From: Paracoccus wurundjeri
Lineage (GTDB): Bacteria > Pseudomonadota > Alphaproteobacteria > Rhodobacterales > Rhodobacteraceae
Reading direction: 5' to 3'
DNA: 64,000 nt
Assembly: GCF_030678915.1 (NCBI RefSeq)
Contig: NZ_JAUUTZ010000023.1
Coordinates: 1-64,000 of the forward strand
Position numbers and translations under genes: made by a program. Of this stretch, positions 18,981 through 27,722 are shown in pieces (the first letter of the stretch is position 1; each line of letters opens with the position of its first letter). Below the pieces are notes generated by a model. It searched no databases, was not told the DNA's origin, and saw only the letters and a list, made by a program, of their open reading frames with translations.

Positions 18981-19484
18981 ATGAGCAGTTTCTCTAGATG
19001 CCTCGGGCTGGGGCTGTGCGCGGGGATCATCGTCCTCGCCGGATGCTCGAGCAACAAGAATACGCGCGCAAGATATTCAAGCAAGGATCTGAATTGCATG
19101 GAGCGCGCCATTTTCTTCGAGGCGAACAGATCCAGCAGGGACGGGATGATCGCCGTCGGCACGGTTGTCATGAACCGGGTCGAGTCGGATGAATTCCCCA
19201 ATACGGTGTGCGGCGTCGTCGGCCAGAAGAACCAGTTCGCACCGGGTGTGCTGAGCAGGCCGATGAACTCGAAAGCACTTCCCGACGTGAAAGAGGCAGC
19301 GCATGCGGTCCTGAACGGCGAAAGGCAACGCGGGGTCCAGAGCGCAAAGTTCTTCCATACCGCGGGCTACAGCTTTCCCTATGACAACATGCACTATGTT
19401 CTCGTAGCGGGTGGCAATGCCTTTTACGAGAAGCGCAAATCGAACTTCGTGACCCAACGCGTTCCCCCTGCCCCGATCGACTGA
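18981..19484 (+). CDS. Cell wall hydrolase lipoprotein, SleB/Hydrolase_2 family
   Basis: The 167-residue protein has a lipoprotein signal peptide with lipobox VLAGC (lipidated Cys22). A SleB-like domain follows, with CMERAIFFEANRSSRDGMIAVGTVVMNRV, KNQFAPGV and AAHAVLNGE. The family cleaves peptidoglycan glycan strands (lytic transglycosylase-type). The glutamate in IFFEA is the likely catalytic residue. It is a single gene with AGGTGGGACAGG upstream. Cell-envelope location is well supported by the lipobox; enzymatic activity is by family. Confidence 0.85.
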   Translation: MSSFSRCLGLGLCAGIIVLAGCSSNKNTRARYSSKDLNCMERAIFFEANRSSRDGMIAVGTVVMNRVESDEFPNTVCGVVGQKNQFAPGVLSRPMNSKALPDVKEAAHAVLNGERQRGVQSAKFFHTAGYSFPYDNMHYVLVAGGNAFYEKRKSNFVTQRVPPAPID

Positions 19485-19620
19485 CGCGGGCATCTGACCC
19501 GGATTGAACTTTTTGAGATTTTGGTCGGGGACGGCCTGTCTGATGGTGGACAGAAGCGCCGTTGGACATTAAAACCCCGCCAGTTCGGTACGATGTCAGG
19601 AAGGTCAGGGACCGTTGTAT

Positions 19621-19947
19621 ATGAAGATGCCCCGCGCAAAATTCAGTCTTGGGCAGGTCGTCCGCCATAAGGAGCGGCCGTTTCGCGGTGTCATTTTCGA
19701 CGTGGATCCTCAATTCGCGAATACCGAGGAATGGTATGATTCCATCCCCGAAGACATACGCCCCTCCAAGAATCAACCCTTCTATCACCTCTATGCCGAA
19801 ACCGAGGCGACCTATTACGTCGCCTATGTCTCCGAGCAGAATCTGATTCTTGATATGTCGGGCGAGCCGTTGAACCATCCCGAAGTGGTCGAGATGTTCG
19901 GCGAGTTCGAAGATGGACGTTATCCTTTGCAGGAGCCGCTGAACTGA
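19621..19947 (+). CDS. hspQ: Heat shock protein HspQ
   Basis: Small YccV-like beta-barrel protein of 108 residues that in enterobacteria binds DNA and modulates Lon-type proteolysis. It is recognised by KFSLGQVVRHKERPFRGVIFDVDP, EEWYDSIPEDIRPSKNQPFYH and YVAYVSEQNL. The ATG at 19621 follows a weak site; TTG at 19615 and ATG at 19627 are in frame. It is a single gene ahead of tRNA-Arg. No heat-shock promoter was identified by eye. Confidence 0.92.
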   Translation: MKMPRAKFSLGQVVRHKERPFRGVIFDVDPQFANTEEWYDSIPEDIRPSKNQPFYHLYAETEATYYVAYVSEQNLILDMSGEPLNHPEVVEMFGEFEDGRYPLQEPLN

Positions 19948-20008
19948 TCCGATCCGTGTCAGGATCGGGTTGCGCAATTCCTCTGCATCGCGCAAAAGAC
20001 GGATATGC

Positions 20009-20085
20009 GGTCCCGTAGCTCAACTGGATAGAGCAGCCGACTTCTAATCGGCAGGTTGAGGGTTCAAGTCCTTCCGGGATCGCCA
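20009..20085 (+). tRNA. tRNA-Arg (anticodon UCU)
   Basis: 77-base tRNA with acceptor stem GGTCCCG/CGGGATC (one G-U pair) and encoded CCA at 20083-20085. The anticodon stem GCCGA/TCGGC encloses loop CTTCTAA, placing anticodon TCT at 20043-20045. The T-loop is TTCAAGT. It reads AGA and AGG. The region downstream is gene-poor, and tRNA 3' ends are common integration sites. Confidence 0.95.
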
Positions 20086-20434
20086 GTATCCATGCAAAAT
20101 ACTGATATAAAATATAATTATTTCCGATTTTCAGAAAATATGCCTGCAGGTTTCCGATTTTGTTTGCTGTGTGGTCGCGACAGGATACGTTTGCGGGCGA
20201 CCGCTTTCGGATGACGCTGGACCTCCGGCAATGTTTCGTAATCAGTTCAGGCCGCAATCCGGTGTGCGGTTATGCGATCAACCCCGATGCTCGCAAGATG
20301 CGGCGGACAAATATACGAGGCGGTCAGAACCGGATCTCACCATCACCGCCAGGGCATCCGCCGGTCGGGATGAGGTCGCAATTACCGAGTTTGACAGCCC
20401 GGCCATTCCGGCCGCCGAAGCCGTGTCAGCCAAG
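20086..20434. other. Gene-poor stretch downstream of tRNA-Arg
   Basis: About 350 bases with no convincing gene. The first 80 bases are AT-rich and contain a near-direct repeat of 'tttccgatttt' (about 20124 and 20151). The open frames here give low-quality translations rich in Arg, Pro and Ser. It could hold decayed gene fragments. No integrase remnant and no repeat of the tRNA 3' end were noticed. Confidence 0.5.
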
Positions 20435-20680
20435 CTACGCAGCGCAGGTTTTCGGCACCCCCATCAGGATGCCATATCTGAATGGTGCGAGCCGCATTCT
20501 CTGACGGGGCCAGATCATGGAGCATTTCGAATCCGGCGGCGATTTAGCCTCTGGCTCGTCATCTGCATGATCATCGATAAGGCCCCTTACCAGATCCTCC
20601 CGGATTTTCTGCCTTTCTCGCGCCTCACGCAAAGCGCGCTTTTTCGCTAATTTTTCAAGCGCGTCTTTGAATTCATCCAT
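20435..20680 (-). CDS. Small hypothetical protein, charged and helical
   Basis: The 81-residue frame begins MDEFKDALEKLAKKRALRE and continues as a strongly charged amphipathic helix to about residue 45, then a Pro/Ser segment and an irregular C-terminus. The first half looks like a real protein, while the end does not; the gene may be truncated or frame-shifted near the C-terminus. An in-frame start lies four codons upstream. No clear ribosome-binding site is seen and no family is recognised. Confidence 0.35.
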   Translation of the reverse strand: MDEFKDALEKLAKKRALREARERQKIREDLVRGLIDDHADDEPEAKSPPDSKCSMIWPRQRMRLAPFRYGILMGVPKTCAA

Positions 20681-20829
20681 GAGCGATACCAATCCCGGTT
20701 ATAAGCGATAATTCGCCCATAACCGCAATAAATGCAAGCGGATTTCTGCTAATTCTTTGTGTTCGCGTCACTTTGACGTTTCATCAGCCCGGTTTTGCGC
20801 GGGCGTATTCCTGCCGGATTGACGGGCGT

Positions 20830-21642
20830 TTACGTGACCTTCGTCGAGGGTCTAATAATACCGTATCTCGAATCTATATCCATCAAGTCTTTTCTGTAGC
20901 GATCATCCATGGAGGATATTTCATCTTCGCTATACGGAGAAAATTTTGGATATGTCTTCCCGGCGGGAAATTTTTGCGCCAGTCGCCTTGTCAAAATAGC
21001 CCTTTCTTTCGGATCCAGAAACTCGGCACAGGCCTTGAGAGCATCAAATGCAACATGGCTCAAAGATACCCTGGCGGTATTCGTCTTTACCTCTCCTATT
21101 TCAGCAATAGAGTTATTAGATATCATTCTTATGTAGAAATCTTCGTTACCTCTGAAATCCGAGTAATCCCAAACCATTATCTTGAAATTTGGCAGTGCTC
21201 CTGAAACCTCTTCCAGATAGTCTATCCATGTGCGTTGAGGGAATTTAACATCAAATGGGCTGGTTGCGACCTTACGCAAATTCCCCTCGATCCAGCAAGA
21301 TGGAAAGAATTCAGAATATTTTCTGATACAGACATGAATCCTTCCTGAAAGGTCGTTAAATATCTTCAGATTTCTATGCGCTCTGGGATATAGGCTAAGC
21401 CCACCCAGCGCCGCACCGGATAAATTCTCTTCCGATATAATAACATGATCATTATCAAACATATATTCCGGAAGCTTAGATATTTTTTTCTGCCCTATCT
21501 CTCTCCCCAAGCCAGATCTGAACTCCCACATGGGAATGTATAATGTTCCCGGGCGGAATTTTGACTTCTTCAGAACATTTTGAATGTAAGTTGTCGCCGT
21601 TTTATGAGCGCCAATATGCAAATCAAATTCGGTTGCAGTCAT
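20830..21642 (-). CDS. Sulfotransferase-like protein
   Basis: The 270-residue product starts with the PAPS-binding P-loop LHIGAHKTATTYIQ (residues 8-21), as in bacterial sulfotransferases that sulfate polysaccharides, lipids or Nod-like factors. A second conserved patch, IHVCIRKYSEFFPSCW near 104, matches the 3'-phosphate-binding arginine/serine region. Base composition is visibly AT-richer than both flanks, and codons such as ATA, AGA and AAA are frequent, which suggests horizontal acquisition. It is a single gene between tRNA-Arg and terC, preceded by a G-rich ribosome site. The acceptor is unknown. Confidence 0.78.
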   Translation of the reverse strand: MTATEFDLHIGAHKTATTYIQNVLKKSKFRPGTLYIPMWEFRSGLGREIGQKKISKLPEYMFDNDHVIISEENLSGAALGGLSLYPRAHRNLKIFNDLSGRIHVCIRKYSEFFPSCWIEGNLRKVATSPFDVKFPQRTWIDYLEEVSGALPNFKIMVWDYSDFRGNEDFYIRMISNNSIAEIGEVKTNTARVSLSHVAFDALKACAEFLDPKERAILTRRLAQKFPAGKTYPKFSPYSEDEISSMDDRYRKDLMDIDSRYGIIRPSTKVT

Positions 21643-21780
21643 ACCCCCCCTTTCGAATCATCGCCAATGCCTATCAGACTGGAAACGTTACAGTTTTCGC
21701 ATACTATGCGCCATGCTTGGAGCATGCGTATATTGTTGGCGGCAATCCTACCGGATCACAAGTTCCTCTCTCCAAAGGAA

Positions 21781-21808
21781 CAGGCCGGAGATGATGATCC
21801 CCGGCCTG
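21781..21808 (-). terminator. Hairpin downstream of terC
   Basis: Perfect eight-base-pair stem (21781-21788 with 21801-21808) with a 12-base loop, about 50 bases after the terC stop. On the minus strand it is followed by TTCCTTT, so it is a possible weak terminator. Confidence 0.45.
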
Positions 21809-21858
21809 CACCCGTCCATGATGACGCCGCCTGCGCAGCGTCAAAGCAAAGAAGATGC

Positions 21859-22839
21859 TCAGCTGACCTTTTCAGTCCGATGGGTCTTCCAAAGTGAGTA
21901 GATTATACCGACCGCGATCAACGCAAAGGTAACCCCAAGACTTAATGCAGGTGGAAACTTGCCACCGCCCAGTATGAAGTCGGCGACAAAGATCTTGGTC
22001 CCTATGAACACCAGCACCGCAGCAAGCGCGTATTTCAGATAGTGGAAACGATGCACCATTGCGGCAAGCGCGAAGTAGAGCGCCCTCAGACCCAGGATCG
22101 CCATGATATTCGACGTATAGACGATAAAGGTATCCGTCGTGATCGCGAAGATCGCCGGCACGCTGTCTACCGCGAAAACCAGGTCGGCCAGATTGATCAC
22201 CACCAAAGCCAGGAACAGCGGCGTCGCTGCCGTTGCCAGCTTGCCCGTCTTGGGGTCGGTGACTTTCACGAAGAAACGCTGGCCGTGCCGCTCCTGCGTC
22301 ACCGGCATGTGCTTCGAGATAAATCGGACGGCAGGGTTGTTGGCCACGTCTACTGGTTCGTCACCCGCGAAGAACATCTTCACACCTGTGAAGATAAGGA
22401 ACGCCGCGAAGAGATATATGATCCAGTAAGCCTGGTTCACGAGCGCGGCACCGCCGGCAATCATGAGACCACGCAGCACAATCACCGCCATGATACCCCA
22501 GAGAAGGGCCCTGTACTGATATTTTTGGGGAATTGCGAAATAGGAGAAGATGAGGCTGATCACGAATACGTTGTCAATCGACAGCGCCTTTTCGATAAAG
22601 AAGCCTGTATAATACTGCATCCCTGGCTCCGGTCCGCGGGCATACCAGATCCACAAACCAAACAGCAGCGCGATACCGATGTAAAAGGCGGAAAGCTTCA
22701 GGCTTTCCCCGATTCCCATCTCACGATCCTCCTTGTGGAGGATGCCAAGGTCAAATGCGGTCAGTGCGACGACCAGACCAAGGAAGGCCAGCCAGAACCA
22801 TGCGGGAGTGCCTAGCCAATCGGCAAAAAGAAATTCCAC
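21859..22839 (-). CDS. TerC-family integral membrane protein
   Basis: Polytopic membrane protein of 326 residues with about nine segments, of the TerC/Alx family linked to tellurite resistance or to manganese and calcium export. The acidic membrane motifs are present: TAFDLGILHKEDR near residue 27, EKALSIDNVFVISLI near 83 and INLADLVFAVDSVPAIFAI near 215, with the paired Asp/Asn thought to bind metal. Length and pattern match Alx. It is a single gene with a roughly 200-base upstream region that contains a hairpin. Confidence 0.9.
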   Translation of the reverse strand: MEFLFADWLGTPAWFWLAFLGLVVALTAFDLGILHKEDREMGIGESLKLSAFYIGIALLFGLWIWYARGPEPGMQYYTGFFIEKALSIDNVFVISLIFSYFAIPQKYQYRALLWGIMAVIVLRGLMIAGGAALVNQAYWIIYLFAAFLIFTGVKMFFAGDEPVDVANNPAVRFISKHMPVTQERHGQRFFVKVTDPKTGKLATAATPLFLALVVINLADLVFAVDSVPAIFAITTDTFIVYTSNIMAILGLRALYFALAAMVHRFHYLKYALAAVLVFIGTKIFVADFILGGGKFPPALSLGVTFALIAVGIIYSLWKTHRTEKVS

Positions 22840-23648
22840 GGTGTTTGCTCCTCTCGATTACTGATATCAATCGGAACGACCTGGAATTGGCTGCAAGCAT
22901 TGGACCGCCGCGGCATCGGATCATCCCGATGCGGCCGACATCACGGTAGATAATCTTCCGTCAGAGGGGCCCGGTCCGCTCACGTAAGATAGCAACGAGT
23001 CTACAGAGTTCAACAGGCTCAACTCATTTTTACGTTGGGTGAAGTCGCCACCTTGAACGTTCTACGTGAAGCCGAAACCGGAAAGCTTGCTTTCCAGTTC
23101 CCGGCATCAACCATTTTTATCTGTGACGTCATAAATCCAAGTAGAATCGAAATTTACAGCGCCCAAACCCAACAGCTTTTCATCCCGCACATCTCCTGCA
23201 TACTCCCAATCAAATCAAGTCATGCATAATAATAAAACTATGTTCCGATATTCATCAAATTTAATCGACTAAGAATCCTTCATAATTACAGCGCACTTTT
23301 TAATTCACAACCATTGAGATCAGATAAATATTCAAAAATACACTTATCATTTACCAGCTCGATAGACCCGTACGATCCCTTGACTGATGCAAAGACTTTC
23401 TCCAACGGTTATCGCCCGGAATCGCCGGCCTGGCTTCAACTCAGGGGAATATTTACAAGTTGATCAAGCAAATCATGGCGCCAGAGCCTCGGGGAACCCG
23501 CGGCAGCCCCATTGAATCCGAAGCAAATTTCACTGGCCGATGATTAGGACCGCATCCGGCAAATGATTAAAATTTAAACGGATAGATTGATTAGATTTTA
23601 CACAGGCGATAATCTGCTAATGAAGGTATGTTAACTTGGGGTTGTTGA
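22840..23648. other. Long gap between terC and a lipoprotein gene, AT-rich in its second half
   Basis: About 800 bases without a convincing gene. The first 190 bases are the terC leader on the minus strand and include a hairpin (22913-22919 with 22926-22932). From about 23080 to 23640 the sequence is AT-rich with scattered stops in all frames. One 64-codon TTG-start frame at 23035 has no family resemblance. The promoter of the lipoprotein gene must lie in the last 100 bases. No repeat or tRNA was found. Confidence 0.6.
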
Positions 23649-24182
23649 ATGAATAAAATCTTCAAACTTGTTGCGGTTTCGGCGGTTGCTGCGACATTGG
23701 CCGCCTGCGCGGGGCCGGCACCAAAAAAACCTGTTCTCTCGGCTCAGCAGGCACAACAGATAAGCGTTCGTGAAGCACAGATCGACGTATCGGCGATTGG
23801 CGCGGCGACATCCGGTCGAAAAGTTCCGGCCTCTACGGTCAGGGACGAATTGCGCAAGGCATCGGGCGTGTTGCTGTGGTCGGATGGGCCGCGCGACGCT
23901 GTTGCGGTCGTGAAAATCGACAGTGTCAATATCATTGGCGTTGGACAGACGGTCCTGATCGGCGGGGAAAGTACGATGCGCGGTTCGGTATCGCTGGTTG
24001 ACGCGAAAACGCAAGATGTCATCGTCCCCCCGCAGGAAATCTCATCTGGCGGAGGCGGCTACACTCCCGGCGGATTGATCGGCGCCGCTACGCTGGAGGA
24101 TAAGAATGTAGAAACGACTCAACTGGCCACGGAATTCATGAGACGGGCGCGTTTGGCTATTTACAATCCCAATCCTCAATAG
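23649..24182 (+). CDS. Hypothetical lipoprotein
   Basis: The 177-residue product has a signal peptide with lipobox TLAAC (Cys20) followed by a Pro/Lys-rich tether. The mature domain is mixed alpha/beta with DAVAVVKIDSVNIIGVGQTVLIG and a glycine-rich loop SSGGGGYTPGG. It contains no catalytic motif I recognise. Similar-looking lipoproteins occur in Rhodobacterales, but I cannot name the family. It is a single gene downstream of the long AT-rich gap. Confidence 0.75.
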   Translation: MNKIFKLVAVSAVAATLAACAGPAPKKPVLSAQQAQQISVREAQIDVSAIGAATSGRKVPASTVRDELRKASGVLLWSDGPRDAVAVVKIDSVNIIGVGQTVLIGGESTMRGSVSLVDAKTQDVIVPPQEISSGGGGYTPGGLIGAATLEDKNVETTQLATEFMRRARLAIYNPNPQ

Positions 24183-24266
24183 GGTGAATGATACAAGCGC
24201 ATAGACCGCCCATCAGGCCCCGCTTCCTCCCTCGCACAATATCACTTTGCGAATGGCTGGAACCGG

Positions 24267-24566
24267 TCAGGGACTATCCGCTGCCGGAAAGGCTGCGGTA
24301 AGTTCCGCCTCCTTCGATTGCTTGTCATAGACGCAGACATAGCGGTCGAGTCCCGCATCCGTCCGATGATAGACGATAGCCGCGCCATAGCTTTCCGAGC
24401 CAAACGGATTGACCTCGACCAGAACCGTGCCCTCCTTTGGGGACAGGGCCTCGCAGGCGGCTTCCACATCGGCGCGGAACTCGGCCCATGCCTCATCCGA
24501 CGATGCATGGGAAAATGCTGGCAGGCCGAAGGCCAGAAAGCCTGCAAGAACGAGGGAGCGGGTCAT
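24267..24566 (-). CDS. Small hypothetical periplasmic protein
   Basis: The 99-residue form starts at MTRSLVLAGFLAFGLPAFSHA, a clear signal peptide. The mature part of about 78 residues has two cysteines (in VEAACEAL and RYVCVYD) that could form a disulfide. A longer frame from 24701 adds 45 residues without signal-peptide character and is rejected. No family is recognised. It ends convergently with the upstream lipoprotein gene and starts divergently from the gene at 24889. Confidence 0.65.
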   Translation of the reverse strand: MTRSLVLAGFLAFGLPAFSHASSDEAWAEFRADVEAACEALSPKEGTVLVEVNPFGSESYGAAIVYHRTDAGLDRYVCVYDKQSKEAELTAAFPAADSP

Positions 24567-24888
24567 CGGGGTCTCCGTATCTGGGTAATGGCATTGGTAA
24601 AGCGCATGCGGCCCGCCCACAAGGCCGTGGCCCGGATCAAAAGCATTGATTAGCAAATGCCGCCACCACAGGAATCCACGGCCCGTCGCCCGGTTTTTCA
24701 CAAAAATATCATGACTGATACCTGTTCATGCGCCGGGCGCGGACCGCGATTCAGGCGGCAAAAACACCTCTGCCGGCATGAATCCGCCGTGACCTAAGAC
24801 AGAAGCACAGGGGCGGATTGCGCCGGTCGCACGGATTAGGTCTATGTTGCCGCGACCTCGATATTGATTAACCGGACGGAGCCGGAAA
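24567..24888. other. Divergent intergenic region without recognised elements
   Basis: About 320 bases between two divergently starting genes. It should hold two promoters. I could not identify convincing -35/-10 pairs, palindromes or a further gene in it. Confidence 0.5.
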
Positions 24889-25800
24889 TTGAGAAAGCGC
24901 GCGGCAAGAAAGGAACCATCCATTCCCCGATGGCTCATCGATCTGTCGCTGTCCCGCCACAAGCACGGCTTCCTGATCACCGAAGAGGCTTTTACGGTTC
25001 AGCATATCCACCGATCCGACAAGATTCTCTATGTCGGTTTCGACGACCTTTCCGGTCCAAGAAGTAAAAACCGCCTTCGCGATCCCTGGGGCTATGCGTT
25101 TGCCGCAAAAGCCGGCTGGTCATATCTTGGCGTCATGGCACATCATACGAATTGGTACCGCAATTCCAGTTTGTTTGCGGCGCTGGAAAAACTTGCCGGG
25201 GATGGGTTCTTTGCGCGGTTCGGGAAAGTCGTGTTTTCCGGAACCTCCATGGGCGGCTTCGCGGCATGCGCGTTTTCTTCTTTGGCGCCGAACTGCACCG
25301 TGATTGCCTTTTCTCCTCAATCGACGCTGGATCCCGATATTGTAGGATGGGAAACCCGGTATTGGAGCGGCCGGCATGCGGACTGGAACGGTCCCTATGC
25401 AGATGCCCCGAAGGAAATTCACGCAGCCGGTCATGTCTGGATCGTCTTTGATCCCATGCTGGAACTCGACCGGAGGCACGCAGCCCGGTTTTCAGGCCCC
25501 AATGTCTCGCTTCTGAAGGCGCGCTGGACGTCTCACCACTGCATCAAGCACATGGCGCGCGCCAAGATCCTGTCAACCTTCGTACGGGAATGTATCGACG
25601 GCAGCATGACAGAGGCGCGATTCTATGAACTTTACCGCCGCGGCCGCCATGACCCTACGAGACTGGGAAGACTGGTCACCGCGGTCATGACGCATGACAG
25701 CAAATCGCTTAAAAAAAGCCTTGCTTCAGTTTTGCGAAGCAGGGGGCGCCCGGCACTGGCCAAAAGAGTAGAGCACGCCGAGAAACTGCCGAATGGCTGA
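24889..25800 (+). CDS. Alpha/beta-hydrolase-like protein of unknown function
   Basis: The 303-residue product carries a nucleophile-elbow motif FSGTSMGGFAA near residue 117 (GxSxGG), an upstream strand KILYVGFDDLSG and a late histidine pair SHHCIKH near 215, which could complete a Ser-His catalytic set. The start is a TTG at 24889 with ACGGAG upstream; there is no in-frame ATG in the first 50 codons. The C-terminal 70 residues are strongly basic. I recall related rhodobacterial proteins with unrelated automatic names, so no substrate is proposed. It is a single gene. Confidence 0.6.
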   Translation: MRKRAARKEPSIPRWLIDLSLSRHKHGFLITEEAFTVQHIHRSDKILYVGFDDLSGPRSKNRLRDPWGYAFAAKAGWSYLGVMAHHTNWYRNSSLFAALEKLAGDGFFARFGKVVFSGTSMGGFAACAFSSLAPNCTVIAFSPQSTLDPDIVGWETRYWSGRHADWNGPYADAPKEIHAAGHVWIVFDPMLELDRRHAARFSGPNVSLLKARWTSHHCIKHMARAKILSTFVRECIDGSMTEARFYELYRRGRHDPTRLGRLVTAVMTHDSKSLKKSLASVLRSRGRPALAKRVEHAEKLPNG

Positions 25801-25890
25801 CGCCACCATATCAGTTTAAATCAGCAACTTACCGCAATATCGACCAATGGACAGAACGGGATCAGGTAAATAGCGGTTGCCGGTAGCCGC

Positions 25891-26490
25891 TTAGGCCAGC
25901 GCACGCTGCACCGCAGGTAGTTTCAGTAAACGCTGGTGATAGGCTTCAAGTTCAGCGGGCAACGCGACACCAACGCGATCTTTCCAGTTCAGAAGATAGA
26001 ACGCGGCAGCATCCACGACCGTGAAACCATCGAAAAAGAATTCCGAATCGCCCAGTCGCTTTGCCAGCATCGTGAAACCTTCGGTAAGAACCTCGCGCCC
26101 GTGCTGACGCAGATCTTCCTGCGCCGAGGCATCCGCCGAGAATTTTTCAGGCCGCAGCAGGAACACGGCGCCCCGCATATGCAGCGACGACACGATATAT
26201 TCGAGCAGTTCAAGCGTGCGCAGTTCCTTAAGCTGATCGCCCGGAAGCAGTCTGGCTGCCGGAAAATTCCGGGCGATCCATTGCGCGATTACCGGGAATT
26301 CCGTCAGCATATTGCCGTCATCCAACTCGAACGCCGGAACCTTGCCCTTGGGATTCAGCGCCAGATATTCCGGCTTGCGATGATCACCCTTTGCGGTCTC
26401 GATCGTAACCAGTTCATACGGGGCCCGTACATGTTCCAGCAGAACCCGGATCCCGATCGAGCACGAGCCGGGTGAATGAAATAATCTCAA
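25891..26490 (-). CDS. Glutathione S-transferase
   Basis: Cytosolic GST of 199 residues. The thioredoxin-like N-domain opens MRLFHSPGSCSIGIRVLLEH with a Cys at position 10, as in beta-class bacterial enzymes. NPKGKVPAFELDDGNMLTE gives the cis-proline and the TES-like glutathione-binding segment. The C-terminal all-helical domain follows from about residue 85. Length is typical. It is a single gene convergent with the hydrolase-like gene; its promoter lies in the gap before 26890. Confidence 0.9.
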   Translation of the reverse strand: MRLFHSPGSCSIGIRVLLEHVRAPYELVTIETAKGDHRKPEYLALNPKGKVPAFELDDGNMLTEFPVIAQWIARNFPAARLLPGDQLKELRTLELLEYIVSSLHMRGAVFLLRPEKFSADASAQEDLRQHGREVLTEGFTMLAKRLGDSEFFFDGFTVVDAAAFYLLNWKDRVGVALPAELEAYHQRLLKLPAVQRALA

Positions 26491-26865
26491 TTTGCTCTCC
26501 TTCGATTAGCCGCCGTCTTGCCTCGGCAATCGACCCGCGATTTTGCCTGCCAGGCCAAAAGGTGGTGGCCCCGGCACTTCAAATCTGCCGCAGGGCGCAC
26601 GCGCCATCTGGCCATATGTTAAACACTCTTTGCAAGCAGGGTAAGATGTCTCCCTGCCCGGTCTGTACCGAACAAACGGTTATCCATCTCCGGCCGGAAT
26701 CCCACTCGATCGTCGAAGCGGATCGGGAAGATGCGCTGTCATCCGCCTCGAACGCGATGTAAAGCATGGCGGATCGTTCGGAACATCGATATTCACCCGA
26801 GCGGACGTCAGGATAAGTGCCGTGGTTGACTCGATGATCCTCAAGCGACAATCCAATGGACGAAC
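26491..26865. other. Divergent gap between GST and the SDR gene
   Basis: About 375 bases. Open frames on both strands overlap the flanking gene starts and give Arg/Ser-rich translations without family resemblance. It must contain the promoters of the GST gene and of the large SDR/ABC operon. No palindrome of useful length was noticed. Confidence 0.45.
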
Positions 26866-26889
26866 ATGCAAGCGATATCCAGGTGCCAT

Positions 26890-27666
26890 ATGTCGAATCC
26901 CGCTCTGACACGGAACGATGTGCATTTTGACTTCAGGGGAAAACGCGCCCTGATCACCGGAGCAAGCCGCGGCATCGGCCGTATGCTGGCTTTGGGTTTC
27001 GGCAACGCCGGAGCCGATCTGGTTCTGACGGCACGCAAAACCGAGCCGCTTCAGACGACAGCCGAAGAGCTTCGCGCGCAGGGCTGCAATGTGGAATGCA
27101 TCGCGGTGGATCAGCGCGATATCGGCATCATCCGTAGCCAGCTTTCCGGTCTTTCTGCGATCGATATCCTGATCAACAATGCCGGAGTAGAAGAGCTGCG
27201 TCCCTCGCTGGATGTGGACGAGGCGCTTTGGGACAAGATCGTGGATACCAATCTCAAGGGCGCCTTTTTCGTCGCTCAGGCTGCCGCGGCCAATATGGCG
27301 GCCAATGGCGGTGGCGCAATCGTGAACCTGGCTTCGCTGACTTCATATGTCGGGGTTCCCACAGCAACGCCCTATGGCACCTCCAAGACCGGGATATTGG
27401 GAATGACCCGCGCGCTTGCGGCGGAATGGGCGCCTTTGAACATCCGGGTCAACGCCATCGCACCGGGATATTTCCACACGGATCTGACCAATATGTTCTA
27501 CGAGGATCCGGCCTGGGTCGCAGATATGGAAAGCAAGGTGCCGATGGGGCGGCTGGGCAAACTTGAAGATCTGATCGGCGCGGCGCAATTCCTGGCTTCG
27601 GGTGCCTCGGAATATATCACCGGGCAATGCATCGTGATCGATGGCGGATATCTGGCAAAAATTTAG
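26890..27666 (+). CDS. Short-chain dehydrogenase/reductase, first gene of the HisD-like catabolic operon
   Basis: Classical SDR of 258 residues. It has the NAD(P) motif TGASRGIG (23-30), NNAG (96-99), Ser149, and the YxxxK pair Tyr162/Lys166. The C-terminus IVIDGGYL is typical. It resembles gluconate-5-dehydrogenase and sulfopropanediol-2-dehydrogenase (HpsO-type) SDRs; the substrate is a polyol-like secondary alcohol by context. The start at 26890 (AGGTG four bases upstream) is preferred; ATG at 26866 is in frame. It is 57 bases from the ABC ATPase gene and likely co-transcribed with it. Confidence 0.88.
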   Translation: MSNPALTRNDVHFDFRGKRALITGASRGIGRMLALGFGNAGADLVLTARKTEPLQTTAEELRAQGCNVECIAVDQRDIGIIRSQLSGLSAIDILINNAGVEELRPSLDVDEALWDKIVDTNLKGAFFVAQAAAANMAANGGGAIVNLASLTSYVGVPTATPYGTSKTGILGMTRALAAEWAPLNIRVNAIAPGYFHTDLTNMFYEDPAWVADMESKVPMGRLGKLEDLIGAAQFLASGASEYITGQCIVIDGGYLAKI

Positions 27667-27722
27667 ACATTGGCGGCACAAGAGATCATAACAGACAGGG
27701 TCGGGCGCCAAGGGAGAGATGA

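Noticed and set aside
19691..20257. Minus-strand frame across tRNA-Arg (contains GLEPSTCRLEVGCSIQLSYG)
   Set aside because: Well-known spurious translation of a tRNA antisense strand; it also overlaps hspQ.
20086..20829. Integrase or att site next to tRNA-Arg
   Set aside because: No tyrosine-recombinase motif and no second copy of the tRNA 3' end were noticed by eye, so an island is only suggested.
22840..23040. yybP-ykoY manganese riboswitch upstream of terC
   Set aside because: The GGGGAGUA core and the paired conserved loop were not found; only a simple hairpin is visible.
23035..23229. 64-codon frame in the AT-rich gap
   Set aside because: TTG start, no ribosome site, no family resemblance, composition typical of chance frames.
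26579..26911. 110-codon minus-strand frame upstream of the SDR gene
   Set aside because: Ser/Arg-rich translation overlapping the SDR start; no supporting signal.
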